Shown: positions 1 through 8,041, numbered from the stretch's first letter. The stretch: 60,188 bases of DNA from CAYWMD01 sp964458575 (GCA_964458575.1 CAYWMD010000039.1:1-60188); one strand, 5' to 3'. Notes: generated by a model from the letters alone, not told the origin. Made by a program: numbers and translations.

Positions 1-2
1 AG

Positions 3-1859
3 TGGGCAGAGGAACATTTATTCGACCGAAATTCGGTCGTGCTCGAATGTCAGGTTTGGCAGGAAGCGTTGGGCCGGGCGCGAGGCGAAGGCTTTTCGGT
101 TTCACAACTCAAGGAATTTACGGAACGGCGTGGCTACATCCGCGACGCCGAACGTCCAGGCGAAGTGACATTGCGCGACGTGTTGCTCCGCGAATGGGAG
201 ATCGTTCAGACTGCGAAAGAAGGCGTGGGTGATGCCTGGCCGTTGGTTGCGAACCCGCGTCCGGCAAGTCCAAAGCTGGGTGATGAACAACGTCGCGCGC
301 TCGCTGCCTTGCTCTCCTCCATCAATACCGTTTCCGTGTTTCGCGGCGGCGCTGGCACGGGCAAGAGTTTTGTCCTGCACGAACTGGTCGAACAACTTCG
401 GGAGTCTGGCCGGCGCGTCGTAGTTCTCGCGCCGCAGCGTCAGCAAATCGTGGGAATGGAGAAGGCAGGACTGCCGTCGCCCGCTACAGTTGCCAGCTTC
501 CTTCTCAAACGTGAACTCGTCGCGGGCGCACTCGTTGTCGTGGACGAGGCCGGGCAAATTGGTGGACGGCAAATGCTCGAATTGCTGCGGCTCGCACGAG
601 AGCGCAACGCTCGGGTAATTCTTTCCGGTGACACGCGGCAGCACGGTGCGGTTGAGGCTTCAGACGCGCTGCTCGCCATCGAGCGACACTCTGGCATTCG
701 TCCGGTCGAACTGCACAAGATTCGTCGGCAAGACCCGACACTCGGACGGGATTTTGCTGAACGCAAGCGCATCAAGCAGTATCGCCAAGCCGTTGAATCC
801 GCAGCTGCTGGCAAGGTTGGCGAATCGTTTGAACGCCTCGACAAGATGGGCGCGGTGGTGGCGTGCGGCTTGGGTGATCAAGCCGACAAACTCGCGGACG
901 AATATCTCCGGCTGGCGGAGCAAGACGCCTCGTCGGTGGTCGTCTCGCAGACTTGGGCAGAGGTTCATCGGGTCAATGCTCGTGTGCGCGATGCACTGAA
1001 AGCAAAGGGGCTGCTCGGTGCGAACGATGTGACCCTCGAAGTGCTGGACAAGCTTGACCTGACAAATGCGCAGAAACGCGATGAGCGGTTCTATCCGAAG
1101 GACGCAGTCGTGATTTTCAATCAGAAGATCCGCGAGGCCGAACCGGGCACAAAGGGAAGGGTCACCGGCATTGTGAAGGCTGGGTTGCTGGTTGATGTTG
1201 GCGGACGATTCGTAACCGTCTCGAACAAGATGCTCGACCGCATTTCGGTCTGCCTACCACGCGAGTGTCAGGTTTCAACTGGTGACCGCCTGCATCTTAA
1301 AGCTAATCGCAGGCTGGCATTCGGTGGTCGCGTCACCAACGGCGAACTCGTCACAGCGAAATCAGTTCGACCAGATGGTGGGATCGAACTCACCGATGGT
1401 CGCATACTGGATTCGAGCTTTCGCGAATTCCTGCCCGGATACGCTGTCACGTCCTACGGCTCGCAAGGCAAGACGGTAGATTACGTCCTGTTTTCCGACT
1501 CGACCATCAAGGCCGCGACGAACGCGCAGCAATGGTATGTGACCATTTCACGCGGGCGGCGCGGCATCCGCATCTTCACCCCAGACAAGGAACAACTCCG
1601 GGAGAACGTGACGCGCTCCGGCCACAGGCCCTTGGCTCTTGAACTCGCCGGCGGTCTCACACGCCGACGTGGGGTTCGTCTCTGGGATCGTCTTCACAGC
1701 TATATGCTTCGGTTCGGTCGTCGCGCGGCGGATAGTTTCTGCCAGCTTAAACTTTCCCGTCATCGTCATCAATCCAATGAAACCTATGAGCACAAAAACA
1801 CCCGAATGTTGGGCGAGCGATCCGAACTCTCGCGCGGTCAAAATCGAAGTATCGGCTGA
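3..1859 (+). CDS. MobF-type conjugative relaxase/helicase, C-terminal part (5' truncated by window)
   Basis: This is the helicase part of a TraI/TrwC-like relaxase, which would nick and unwind plasmid or ICE DNA for conjugation. The frame is open from base 3, so the gene begins left of the window; the HUH relaxase domain is not visible. Numbering from the GTG at 39, a Walker A motif GGAGTGKS lies at residues 103-110, a Walker B motif VVVDEAG near 165-171, then LSGDTRQHG (motif III) and, near the C-terminus, TSYGSQGKTVDYV and WYVTISRGRRG, the usual UvrD/RecD-like motifs V and VI. The N-terminal EEHLFDRNSVV resembles the segment linking relaxase and helicase domains in MobF proteins. The family call is confident; whether the protein is intact cannot be judged. 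The next gene overlaps its 3' end. Confidence 0.85.
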   Translation, partial: WAEEHLFDRNSVVLECQVWQEALGRARGEGFSVSQLKEFTERRGYIRDAERPGEVTLRDVLLREWEIVQTAKEGVGDAWPLVANPRPASPKLGDEQRRALAALLSSINTVSVFRGGAGTGKSFVLHELVEQLRESGRRVVVLAPQRQQIVGMEKAGLPSPATVASFLLKRELVAGALVVVDEAGQIGGRQMLELLRLARERNARVILSGDTRQHGAVEASDALLAIERHSGIRPVELHKIRRQDPTLGRDFAERKRIKQYRQAVESAAAGKVGESFERLDKMGAVVACGLGDQADKLADEYLRLAEQDASSVVVSQTWAEVHRVNARVRDALKAKGLLGANDVTLEVLDKLDLTNAQKRDERFYPKDAVVIFNQKIREAEPGTKGRVTGIVKAGLLVDVGGRFVTVSNKMLDRISVCLPRECQVSTGDRLHLKANRRLAFGGRVTNGELVTAKSVRPDGGIELTDGRILDSSFREFLPGYAVTSYGSQGKTVDYVLFSDSTIKAATNAQQWYVTISRGRRGIRIFTPDKEQLRENVTRSGHRPLALELAGGLTRRRGVRLWDRLHSYMLRFGRRAADSFCQLKLSRHRHQSNETYEHKNTRMLGERSELSRGQNRSIG

Positions 1860-2136
1860 ACAAAGCCTGCTACTGCCGTTCGATCAATTCGCCTTTTCCG
1901 AACTCAAGAATGAAGGGAAGGAGCAGCGTCTCCGATTGGTTTTCGCCACACACGAGGTCTTGCTGCGCGGCTATTCCTTGCGCCGTATCGAGACGGCGAT
2001 GCAGCGCATGGAACTTTCGCTTCTAGTTGCAGTTTCAGAAAAGCACCGGTCGTTAATCTCCGAAGGTCAGCCAGTGGTGGCTGAGATCATTGTGACCGAC
2101 ATGAAGAAAGAAACTGAAGCCATTGCTGGCCAATAA
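1786..2136 (+). CDS. Small conserved-type protein overlapping the relaxase 3' end
   Basis: A 116-residue protein of unknown function. It has no signal peptide or membrane segment; the middle (around FDQFAFSELKNEGKEQRLRLVF) is charged and likely mixed alpha/beta. The frame stays open further upstream inside the relaxase gene, but the ATG at 1786 (MSTKTPEC) or the ATG at 1777 is the most sensible start, giving an overlap of about 75 bases with the relaxase gene and suggesting coupled translation. It ends ten bases before the converging gene on the other strand. The overlap suggests an accessory of the relaxase. It is real rather than a shadow because it extends 277 bases past the relaxase stop with plausible protein composition. 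Confidence 0.6.
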   Translation: MSTKTPECWASDPNSRAVKIEVSAEQSLLLPFDQFAFSELKNEGKEQRLRLVFATHEVLLRGYSLRRIETAMQRMELSLLVAVSEKHRSLISEGQPVVAEIIVTDMKKETEAIAGQ

Positions 2137-2146
2137 TTGGCCCGTG

Positions 2147-2722
2147 CTATATTCCAAACACTTCCTTCGCCATCCTGCGAAGGGGCGTTTGTATCGTTGC
2201 GGGAGCAGTCGCAATATAGTTCAGCGATTTCTTGCGAGTTTCTCCGGTCAAGGATTTCAGATAAGCAATCGCGGCCTCAGTAGAGAATTCGGTGAAATGG
2301 TGAAACGAAAACTTCGGTGGAAGCCCCGTCCAGATAACTGCGGACAGTTGGTTCTTCACTCGCCACTCACTAATGCTCCGGTGGATCGAGTCATCGGTGT
2401 GGTCTTCGCCTCTGGCAACAAAATGAACGTGACGAAGTGGTGTTCCCTCTCTCTCCGCCAAGTTCTGCGTCGCAGAGTCGAGATTCGGCATTGCGCTCAT
2501 CGCATACAATGTCTCACACATTGTCCCGTTGCGGGGATCAACCACTAGCGTCAACCGACCGTCGTTGCTGATCCGAGAAAACTCCAACGGAAGCACAGGT
2601 CCGCTTGGATGAAATACTCCCGCAATTCGCAGAGGACGTTGCCCGGTCGAAGCATCGCCGTTGGGGTTCGCGATCAACGATCCCCAACCGAGGACAGCTA
2701 TCTTTAAGTTCGGAGGATTCAC
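2147..2722 (-). CDS. Gamma-glutamylcyclotransferase/AIG2-like fold protein
   Basis: A 191-residue protein. The N-terminal strand ends in VLGWGSLI, matching the (Y/W)GSL phosphate/glutamyl-binding loop of the GGCT/BtrG fold, followed by LPLEFSRIS and LTLVVDP, which are characteristic of a bacterial GGCT-like subgroup of unknown substrate. I chose the GTG at 2722 because it overlaps the stop of the upstream gene (GTGA, four bases), a classic coupled start, and places the first strand at the N-terminus; the frame is open to 2824 but that part lies inside the upstream gene. It forms a two-gene unit with the nuclease-like gene on a mobile-element background. Enzymatic activity is not demonstrated; a role in defence or in modifying a partner is inference. 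Confidence 0.65.
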   Translation of the reverse strand: MNPPNLKIAVLGWGSLIANPNGDASTGQRPLRIAGVFHPSGPVLPLEFSRISNDGRLTLVVDPRNGTMCETLYAMSAMPNLDSATQNLAEREGTPLRHVHFVARGEDHTDDSIHRSISEWRVKNQLSAVIWTGLPPKFSFHHFTEFSTEAAIAYLKSLTGETRKKSLNYIATAPATIQTPLRRMAKEVFGI

Positions 2723-3186
2723 GGATAAACTTTGACGCCTATTGATTTGAACTGACGAATCGTAGGATTTGCTCGCTTGTGCTTCCCGATGATCGGCTTC
2801 AGTTCCGCGAAGTCGGCTTTCCACACTTCCGTTAGCTTGTACTCCTTGCTCAGAATTCCAAGGAGCACGTAGGTGCAGTCATGCGCTGAAAATCTGCTAA
2901 GCCGTCCGCTGTCTTTTGGAAGATTACCGCTCTCGCCGCGCCGCGTTTTGATCTGCACGCAGCAACCCTTTGCGTCCATTGCGTCAAAACCTTCGGATCG
3001 AGGGTCTTTCACCATTTTCAAGTCAAGCGCGCGAGAAACGAGAATTTCTCCCACTTCCCCTGTGACGCCGAACTTCCGGCCGCAGTTGGTCACTTGCTGA
3101 TAAACCAGTTCCGCCTCGATTGCGTTGGCGGCTGCCTCCATTACTTCATCGGACACTGCGAAGGTTGGGATTTCGGCCGGATTCAT
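2719..3186 (-). CDS. PD-(D/E)XK nuclease-like protein (DUF6998-like)
   Basis: A 155-residue protein with a restriction-endonuclease-like core: GEVGEILVSRAL (helix with a conserved Glu), then GFDAMD (strand with Asp) and VQIKTRR, a QxK variant of the (D/E)xK motif as in Mrr-type enzymes. This arrangement predicts a metal-dependent DNA nuclease or a binding relic of one; the exact family name is from memory. The ATG at 3186 (MNPAEIPTF) is preferred over the ATG at 3231, which would overlap the radC-like stop. Its stop overlaps the start of the GGCT-like gene by four bases, so both are probably made in a fixed ratio. It sits between conjugation-type genes and a RadC gene, a usual place for restriction or anti-restriction functions. 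Confidence 0.6.
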   Translation of the reverse strand: MNPAEIPTFAVSDEVMEAAANAIEAELVYQQVTNCGRKFGVTGEVGEILVSRALDLKMVKDPRSEGFDAMDAKGCCVQIKTRRGESGNLPKDSGRLSRFSAHDCTYVLLGILSKEYKLTEVWKADFAELKPIIGKHKRANPTIRQFKSIGVKVYP

Positions 3187-3230
3187 GGCAATAGAATGGC
3201 CAATGTTTGATTGGCCAGCAATACCTGCCA

Positions 3231-3776
3231 CTAGGCATAAAAATAACCGAGCGTACGGAGACTGGTATGGTTTGGATGTCCCATCACGATGTGGTCGAGA
3301 ACTTCGATTTTCAAAAGCTGACCGGCTCGGATGAGATCACGGGTTATCTTAATGTCTGCCTCGGATGGAGTCGGATCACCGCTCGGATGATTGTGACAAA
3401 TGATGATTGCGGATGCACTTACCATGACTGCTAATCTGAAAATCTCCCTGGGATGACAGAGGATCGTATCCATCGTTCCAATGGACACCAAGTAGTGCCC
3501 TTTGATGCGCCGACGCGTGTTGAGAATGAAAACCACCAGACATTCACATTCAGGATTGAAGTAAGGATGATCGGGAATATGCGCTTTCCAATAGGCGGCT
3601 GCCTGGTCCGGTGTTTCGCACTGTTGCATGGTGTCGGGTGTCGGACATTCTCGAAGTGATACGATTTTCCATTCCTGCGGTTGAGCCGGAAATTTGATGG
3701 GCTTGACGATTTTGTTGGTCGGTTGCGGAGCGAGTGTGGGGCATCCAGTGGAGATGAGGTTTTCTGTCGTGTTCAT
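3231..3776 (-). CDS. radC: RadC-like JAB/MPN domain protein
   Basis: A 181-residue protein whose C-terminal 120 residues form a JAB domain: CLVVFILNTRRRIKGHYLVS, then the metal-binding motif CHNHPSGDPTPSEAD (HxHP...D) followed by a helix and LDHIVMG. RadC-family proteins carried by plasmids, phages and ICEs have unknown enzymatic role, and the old link to DNA repair is doubtful. The start chosen is the ATG at 3776 (MNTTENLIS); the longer frame to 3977 reads through a palindromic repeat and has poor composition. The N-terminal 60 residues lack the HhH domain of chromosomal RadC, which fits the short mobile-element type. It lies just upstream of the nuclease/GGCT pair on the same strand and may be in one transcript with it. 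Confidence 0.85.
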   Translation of the reverse strand: MNTTENLISTGCPTLAPQPTNKIVKPIKFPAQPQEWKIVSLRECPTPDTMQQCETPDQAAAYWKAHIPDHPYFNPECECLVVFILNTRRRIKGHYLVSIGTMDTILCHPREIFRLAVMVSASAIIICHNHPSGDPTPSEADIKITRDLIRAGQLLKIEVLDHIVMGHPNHTSLRTLGYFYA

Positions 3777-3796
3777 GTTTTGCGTTTCGTTCTGAA

Positions 3797-3845
3797 GGAG
3801 CGGAACTGCTCTCTTCACCACGCCCCCGGAGAGCAGTCCCGCTCC
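3797..3845. repeat. 49-base inverted repeat (17-bp stem) upstream of radC
   Basis: The arms GGAGCGGAACTGCTCTC (3797-3813) and GAGAGCAGTCCCGCTCC (3829-3845) pair over 17 positions with one G-T type mismatch and a 15-base loop. It lies 21 bases upstream of the radC-like start, inside the 350-base stretch 3777-4127, in which I see no convincing gene. It is either a dispersed palindromic element or a leader hairpin. Confidence 0.8.
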
Positions 3846-4127
3846 AAACGAAACGCGCCCGCGTGAGTCCGCGCCCGTAACGCGGAGCATCAGCAACTGA
3901 GTGACGGCAGGCGCAAACTGTTTTCCTCCTTCGCCTGCCGGCACGATGTTGCGCGAAGCACGCAGAAGCGAGGGCACACGCGGGTGAACACGACGGAAAT
4001 CTCATCGGCGGATGCCAACTAAGTCGCGTGAGAGTAGGATTATGAGTGTCGCGGTGAGCGATTGGCGCGAGCGAAGCGGATACAATTTGTTGAACCCTCA
4101 ACCGCCCGCCTTGCCGCCCTCAGTTTT
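3846..4127. other. Non-coding stretch between radC-like gene and mntR
   Basis: No open frame here has believable protein composition. It contains low-conservation GC-rich sequence that looks like eroded coding or repeat DNA, and the end of the mntR gene converges on nothing. It may mark a junction between the conjugation-type genes and the metal cargo. Confidence 0.4.
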
Positions 4128-4589
4128 TTAGCGGCGGGCGTTCCGCAAAGCAGCCTTGAAAGCCGCCAGCGTATCCGGACTCACATGATGCTCGATGCCC
4201 TCGGCGTCCATCTCCGCTACACGTTCCGGGATACCGAGCGAACGCAGAAACGCCACCACGGTTTCGTGTCGGCTTTTGCACGTTGCGGCCAACTCACGCC
4301 CTTGCTCGGTTAAAAAGATGGCACGGTACGGCTGCGAGGTGACGAATCCAGCCTTTTGCAGCCGGATAATTGTGCGGTTCACGGTGACATGGGTAACTCC
4401 CAGCCGCTTGGCAAGGTCCACCACGCGAGCTTCGCCTGTCTCGGCAATCAGATCGGCGATAGCCTCCGCGTAGTCTTCCGCAGTCTCGTTCGCATGTTCG
4501 CGGCGGGTTTGGGACAGGTATTCCGCCTGCAGTTTGGGGCTGCCGCCTGCACGCGTTTTGTTAATCTGTTTTCTTTTTGCCGATGTCAT
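4128..4589 (-). CDS. mntR: Manganese-responsive DtxR/MntR-family repressor
   Basis: A 153-residue metal-dependent transcription factor. A winged helix-turn-helix occupies roughly residues 50-85 (ARVVDLAKRLGVTHVTVNRT), preceded by EDYAEAI, which supplies the acidic ligands, and followed by RHETVVAFLRSLG and EMDAEGIEHHVS, which hold the His/Glu ligands of the MntR binuclear site. The ATG at 4589 has a good ribosome binding site (AGGAAG) nine bases upstream; the longer frame to 4673 crosses the operator. It is divergent from mntH, with a perfect-arm palindrome between them, so it most likely represses mntH and itself when Mn(II) is high. The basic N-terminal tail (about 20 residues) is longer than in Bacillus MntR. 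Confidence 0.88.
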   Translation of the reverse strand: MTSAKRKQINKTRAGGSPKLQAEYLSQTRREHANETAEDYAEAIADLIAETGEARVVDLAKRLGVTHVTVNRTIIRLQKAGFVTSQPYRAIFLTEQGRELAATCKSRHETVVAFLRSLGIPERVAEMDAEGIEHHVSPDTLAAFKAALRNARR

Positions 4590-4642
4590 TTGCGCTTCCT
4601 TGACAGCAAAACAGGAATGGGATTGACCGTCGAGCAAAATAT

Positions 4643-4658
4643 TGTAGCATAAGCTACA
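4643..4658. promoter_or_regulatory. Candidate MntR operator (palindrome)
   Basis: TGTAGC-ATAA-GCTACA is a perfect six-base inverted repeat in the mntR/mntH divergent region, 54 bases from the mntR start. On the minus strand the adjacent TGCTACAAT reads as an extended -10 element for mntR, so repressor binding would block its promoter. Assignment to MntR is inferred from position. Confidence 0.65.
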
Positions 4659-4735
4659 GTATTGACCTTGCACAACATAATAGGGGTTCGGCTACAACCG
4701 GGCTCGCGGCCGGCTGTAACCTGGGTTGGGCCCTA

Positions 4736-4918
4736 ATGCTGCTGGCGGCTGGCAGCATCGCAGCTAAGGCTCAAGACGAACCAGGCACGGATTCATCACG
4801 ACCGCCTGATAAATCCCGTTACACCCTGTTCACCCCGACACCCGGCGAGTTCGTGCGCGAAATGAATACGGATCGTCCGGACGACAATCCCTTTGTCGGC
4901 CTTTCATGGCGCTTTTGA
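4736..4918 (+). pseudogene. Remnant of a secreted/outer-membrane transporter-like protein, internally deleted
   Basis: A 60-residue frame starting in the hydrophobic end of a signal peptide (LLAAGSIAAKAQD) and continuing with a segment, YTLFTPTPGEFVREMNTDRP, that I recognise from the N-terminus of a roughly 300-residue verrucomicrobial beta-barrel-like family. It then jumps to NPFVGLSWRF, which looks like a beta-barrel C-terminus ending in aromatic-X-Phe. The simplest reading is an in-frame deletion of the middle of the gene. The hydrophobic stretch extends upstream without a start codon, so its own start is also doubtful. Its TGA (4916-4918) is followed one base later by the mntH ATG, so it may now act only as a translated leader for mntH. 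Confidence 0.5.
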
Positions 4919-4919
4919 G

Positions 4920-6335
4920 ATGAAGACTCCGGCCAACGAGATGCTACCGCCCCCGCCGTCGAACACTCCGTCCAGTGGCCACATGTCGCTGGAGGGAATG
5001 CACGGCACCGTCTCTGTGCCGCACCACCAGGCCGGTTTCTGGAAGCAATGGCGGGCCTTTGTCGGCCCGGCAATCCTTGTCAGCGTCGGCTATATGGACC
5101 CGGGGAATTGGGGAACCGATCTGGCCGGCGGCGCCCAATTCAAATACGGACTGCTTTGGGTGGTCGCTCTCGCCAGTTTAATGGCCATCTTCATGCAAGT
5201 CATCTCCTCGCGTTTGGGCGTGGTGACGGGAAAAGACCTGGCTCAATGCTGCCGAGACTGGTATCCGCGCTGGACGCGTTGGCCAAACTGGTTGTTCTGT
5301 GAACTGGCCATCGGCGCGTGTGATCTGGCGGAAGTGCTCGGCAGCGCCGTCGCCCTTAACCTCATGTTCCACATCCCCCTGCTTTGGGCCGTCATTATCA
5401 CGGGACTGGATGTGTTGCTGCTGCTGGCGCTGCAGCGACTTGGGATGCGGATGATCGAGGCAGTGGTGCTGCTGCTGGTGGTGACGATCGGAGTTTGCTA
5501 TTTCATCGAGATTTTTGTTCTGCCGCAGACGCAGCCGAACTTCCTGGAGATGGGGAGCGCGCTGCTTACACCGGGTTTCCGTCAAGCGGGGATGATTTAC
5601 CTTGCCATCGGCATCATTGGAGCGACGGTTATGCCGCACAATCTGTATCTGCACTCGGCTCTGGTGCAGAGCCGCAAGTTGCAGAAGGATGAAGCATCCA
5701 TGCGCAGTGCCATTCGGTTTAACGCAATTGATTCCATCGCCGCCTTGACCGTCGCTTTCTTCGTCAATGCTTCCATCATGGTGTTGGCTGCACTGGTTTT
5801 CTATGGCAAGACGAGCGTCGCGGTGGCTGGCGGTCAGGTGGCTACGTTTAGCCCTGACAGCGATTGGATTCGCATCGCGTATCTCACCCTCGCGCCCCTG
5901 TTGGGAACGACCTTGGCAAGCACATTGTTTGCCGTGGCGCTGCTTGCGAGCGGGCAAAGCAGCACGATTACCGGCACGCTCGCCGGGCAGGTGGTAATGG
6001 AAGGGTTCATGCACTGGAGAATCGCGCCGTGGCTGCGGCGGCTCATAACTCGAACGCTCGCCATCATCCCGGCGGTTCTCGTCATCGGGATTCGCGGCGA
6101 CAGCAGCGTGAACGATCTGCTCACGTTGAGCCAGGTGGTGTTGGCGCTTCAACTCCCCTTCGCCATGTTCCCCCTGTTGCATTTCACGAGTTCCCGCAAA
6201 AAAATGGGGGCATGGAGAATGGGCTGGTTCCTGTTGATCGCCGGCTGGGGCAGCGCGCTTCTGATTACCGCGATGGACATCTGCGGACTACCGGACTCGC
6301 TTAAATCAGCTTGGCATGTCATCACCGGCGGATGA
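4920..6335 (+). CDS. mntH: Nramp-family Mn(II)/Fe(II) transporter
   Basis: A 471-residue polytopic inner-membrane protein that imports Mn(II), and possibly Fe(II), with protons. The two Nramp signatures are intact: DPGN at residues 60-63 in the first helix and MPHN at 238-241 in the sixth, which supply the metal-coordinating Asp, Asn and Met. The GQSSTITGTLAGQ segment is also typical. I chose the ATG at 4920, directly after the stop of the preceding short frame; an upstream TTG at 4893 is possible but overlaps that frame. The N-terminal 45 residues are hydrophilic and Pro-rich. Control by the divergent mntR through the 4643-4658 palindrome is likely. A UspA gene follows after 25 bases. Confidence 0.93.
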   Translation: MKTPANEMLPPPPSNTPSSGHMSLEGMHGTVSVPHHQAGFWKQWRAFVGPAILVSVGYMDPGNWGTDLAGGAQFKYGLLWVVALASLMAIFMQVISSRLGVVTGKDLAQCCRDWYPRWTRWPNWLFCELAIGACDLAEVLGSAVALNLMFHIPLLWAVIITGLDVLLLLALQRLGMRMIEAVVLLLVVTIGVCYFIEIFVLPQTQPNFLEMGSALLTPGFRQAGMIYLAIGIIGATVMPHNLYLHSALVQSRKLQKDEASMRSAIRFNAIDSIAALTVAFFVNASIMVLAALVFYGKTSVAVAGGQVATFSPDSDWIRIAYLTLAPLLGTTLASTLFAVALLASGQSSTITGTLAGQVVMEGFMHWRIAPWLRRLITRTLAIIPAVLVIGIRGDSSVNDLLTLSQVVLALQLPFAMFPLLHFTSSRKKMGAWRMGWFLLIAGWGSALLITAMDICGLPDSLKSAWHVITGG

Positions 6336-6360
6336 AGCTTGAAGCTGTGCAGGGCCATCT

Positions 6361-6777
6361 ATGTATAAGACTATTCTCGTGACGTTGGAGGGAACTTCGA
6401 CCGACCGAGCCATCATCGAGCACGTCAAACCGCTCGCGAAGCTGGCACAGAGCCGGGTCGTGCTGCTCCACGTAGCCGACGGTTGGGCGGCGCGAACTTA
6501 CGGCCCGGATGCTGTCAGCCCTGAGATCACTGAGGATACGGCATATTTGAAAACGATTCGGTCCGAGTTTCAATCCGCTGGAATTCCTGCTGACGCGGAA
6601 CTGGCTTTTGGTGATCCGGTCAACGAGATCGTCAAATGGGTTGAGCAAAAGGGTTGTGACTTGGTGGCGATGAGCACGCACGGACACCGCTTCCTTGCCG
6701 ATATATTTCTTGGCACGACCGCCAGCCGCGTTCAGCACAGCATCAGCGTGCCCGTCCTCCTTCTCAGGGCGAAGTGA
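6361..6777 (+). CDS. Universal stress protein, UspA family
   Basis: A 138-residue cytoplasmic protein with the Usp alpha/beta fold: MYKTILVTLEG (strand 1), VVLLHVADG (strand 2), DLVAMSTHGH (strand 4) and a C-terminal VPVLLLRAK (strand 5). The ATP-binding loop normally reads G-x2-G-x9-G-(S/T); here it is STHGHRFLADIFLGTTA, so the second Gly is replaced and ATP binding is uncertain. It lies 25 bases after mntH in the same direction and probably shares its transcript, which links it to metal or oxidative stress rather than to a general response. Confidence 0.88.
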   Translation: MYKTILVTLEGTSTDRAIIEHVKPLAKLAQSRVVLLHVADGWAARTYGPDAVSPEITEDTAYLKTIRSEFQSAGIPADAELAFGDPVNEIVKWVEQKGCDLVAMSTHGHRFLADIFLGTTASRVQHSISVPVLLLRAK

Positions 6778-6871
6778 ATCATTCGCAATCACACCGGTTC
6801 TCATTGCGATCTGGTTAGCCAATCGAAGCCATTGCGAGCGTGCGGTTGGTGATCTATTTTTCCAATATCCT

Positions 6872-7834
6872 ATGCACCGCACCAACCAATCCAACTGGCA
6901 GCATTCGCACGATTACGCTTTCGATTCTTCCGTCGCCGAGCGGCGCACGCGCGTCGTCATCGGCATTACGGCCACAATGATGGTCGTGGAGATTGCCGCC
7001 GGCATCGCATTCAATTCGATGGCGCTGCTGGCTGACGGCTGGCATATGAGCACGCATGTCGCCGCCTTTCTCATCACGGCGCTCGCCTACTACTTCAGCC
7101 GCCGCCACGCCCGTGACCCGCTCTACAGTTTCGGCACAGGCAAGATGGGTGTCCTGGGTGGGTTTGCCAGTGCGGTGGTGCTCTTTGTCGTGGCGCTTCT
7201 CATGGCGAGTGAATCGGTTCATCGTTTCTTCGCTCCCGTTCCGATTCATTTCAACCAAGCCATCGGCGTCGCTATTATTGGACTGCTCGTCAACTTGGTA
7301 TGTGCGCTTCTCCTGAAGGACGAGCACCATCATCACCATCACCACCACGGCGGGGGACACAGACACGGCCAAGTACACCATCATCGAGACCTTAACCTTC
7401 GCGCTGCCTACGTTCACGTTCTCGCCGATGCGCTCACGTCGGTGACGGCGATTGTGGCATTGACGGCCGGCAAGTTCCTGGGCTGGTCCTGGCTTGATCC
7501 GGTGATGGGAATTGTTGGTAGCGCCGTCGTTTCCGTTTGGGCTTACGGTCTGATCCGGGATACCAGCGGCATCTTGCTCGACCGCACGCCGGAAGCATCC
7601 GACTTGCCGGAAGAAATTCGGCGTGCCGTCGAGGATGACGGTGACTCCCTCGTCACCGACCTCCACGTCTGGCAAGTCGACGCGGGGAAGTTCGCCGCCA
7701 TAGTGTGCATCGTGGCGCACGATCCCAAACCTGCTGAGACTTACCGGGAATTGTTCCGCGAACACGAGGAACTTGTCCACGTCACAGTCGAAGTTCAGCA
7801 TTGCCACGAGCATGAGGAGTCGCATGCCTGCTAA
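6872..7834 (+). CDS. dmeF: CDF-family Co(II)/Ni(II)/Zn(II) exporter, DmeF-like
   Basis: A 320-residue cation diffusion facilitator that exports divalent metals by proton antiport. Six membrane segments are visible; SMALLADGWHMSTHV in helix 2 and HVLADALTSVTAI in helix 5 carry the site-A HD/DD ligands. Between helices 4 and 5 lies a His-rich loop with a run of eight His followed by GGGHRHG and HHH. The cytoplasmic C-terminal domain ends in EVQHCHEHEE. The N-terminus, with HSHDY, and the overall layout match DmeF (Co/Ni) better than zinc-type CzcD. The ATG at 6872 (MHRTNQSN) is chosen; the frame extends upstream inside the usp gene. It is part of the metal cargo on the element. Confidence 0.85.
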   Translation: MHRTNQSNWQHSHDYAFDSSVAERRTRVVIGITATMMVVEIAAGIAFNSMALLADGWHMSTHVAAFLITALAYYFSRRHARDPLYSFGTGKMGVLGGFASAVVLFVVALLMASESVHRFFAPVPIHFNQAIGVAIIGLLVNLVCALLLKDEHHHHHHHHGGGHRHGQVHHHRDLNLRAAYVHVLADALTSVTAIVALTAGKFLGWSWLDPVMGIVGSAVVSVWAYGLIRDTSGILLDRTPEASDLPEEIRRAVEDDGDSLVTDLHVWQVDAGKFAAIVCIVAHDPKPAETYRELFREHEELVHVTVEVQHCHEHEESHAC

Positions 7835-7996
7835 TCGCTAGTCGTGGCGCATTCCATTTTCCGCGCACTTGACCGCGCACATTTCCGAGCCAGCCGCTTC
7901 CACGGTTCACGGTCTGAACTCCCCGACTATCCTGGGCCATTACGGCTTTCGATTCCGGCGCGTGCCATGAAGGAAGGGAAGTTCCGGTTGGCACAA

Positions 7997-8033
7997 TATG
8001 ATAATTGACTCTCAATTGTCATAAGTCCATATT
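7997..8033 (+). promoter_or_regulatory. Fur/Zur-box operator overlapping a promoter
   Basis: TATGATAATTGA (7997-8008), three bases, then TCAATTGTCATA (8012-8023) form a 12-3-12 inverted repeat with one mismatch, as expected for a Fur-family dimer. Within it TTGACT (8005-8010) and, 17 bases on, CATATT (8028-8033) make a plausible -35/-10 pair. Transcription would start near 8040, two bases before the regulator ATG. Autoregulation and control of znuACB are inferred. Confidence 0.7.
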
Positions 8034-8041
8034 CCGTAAGG

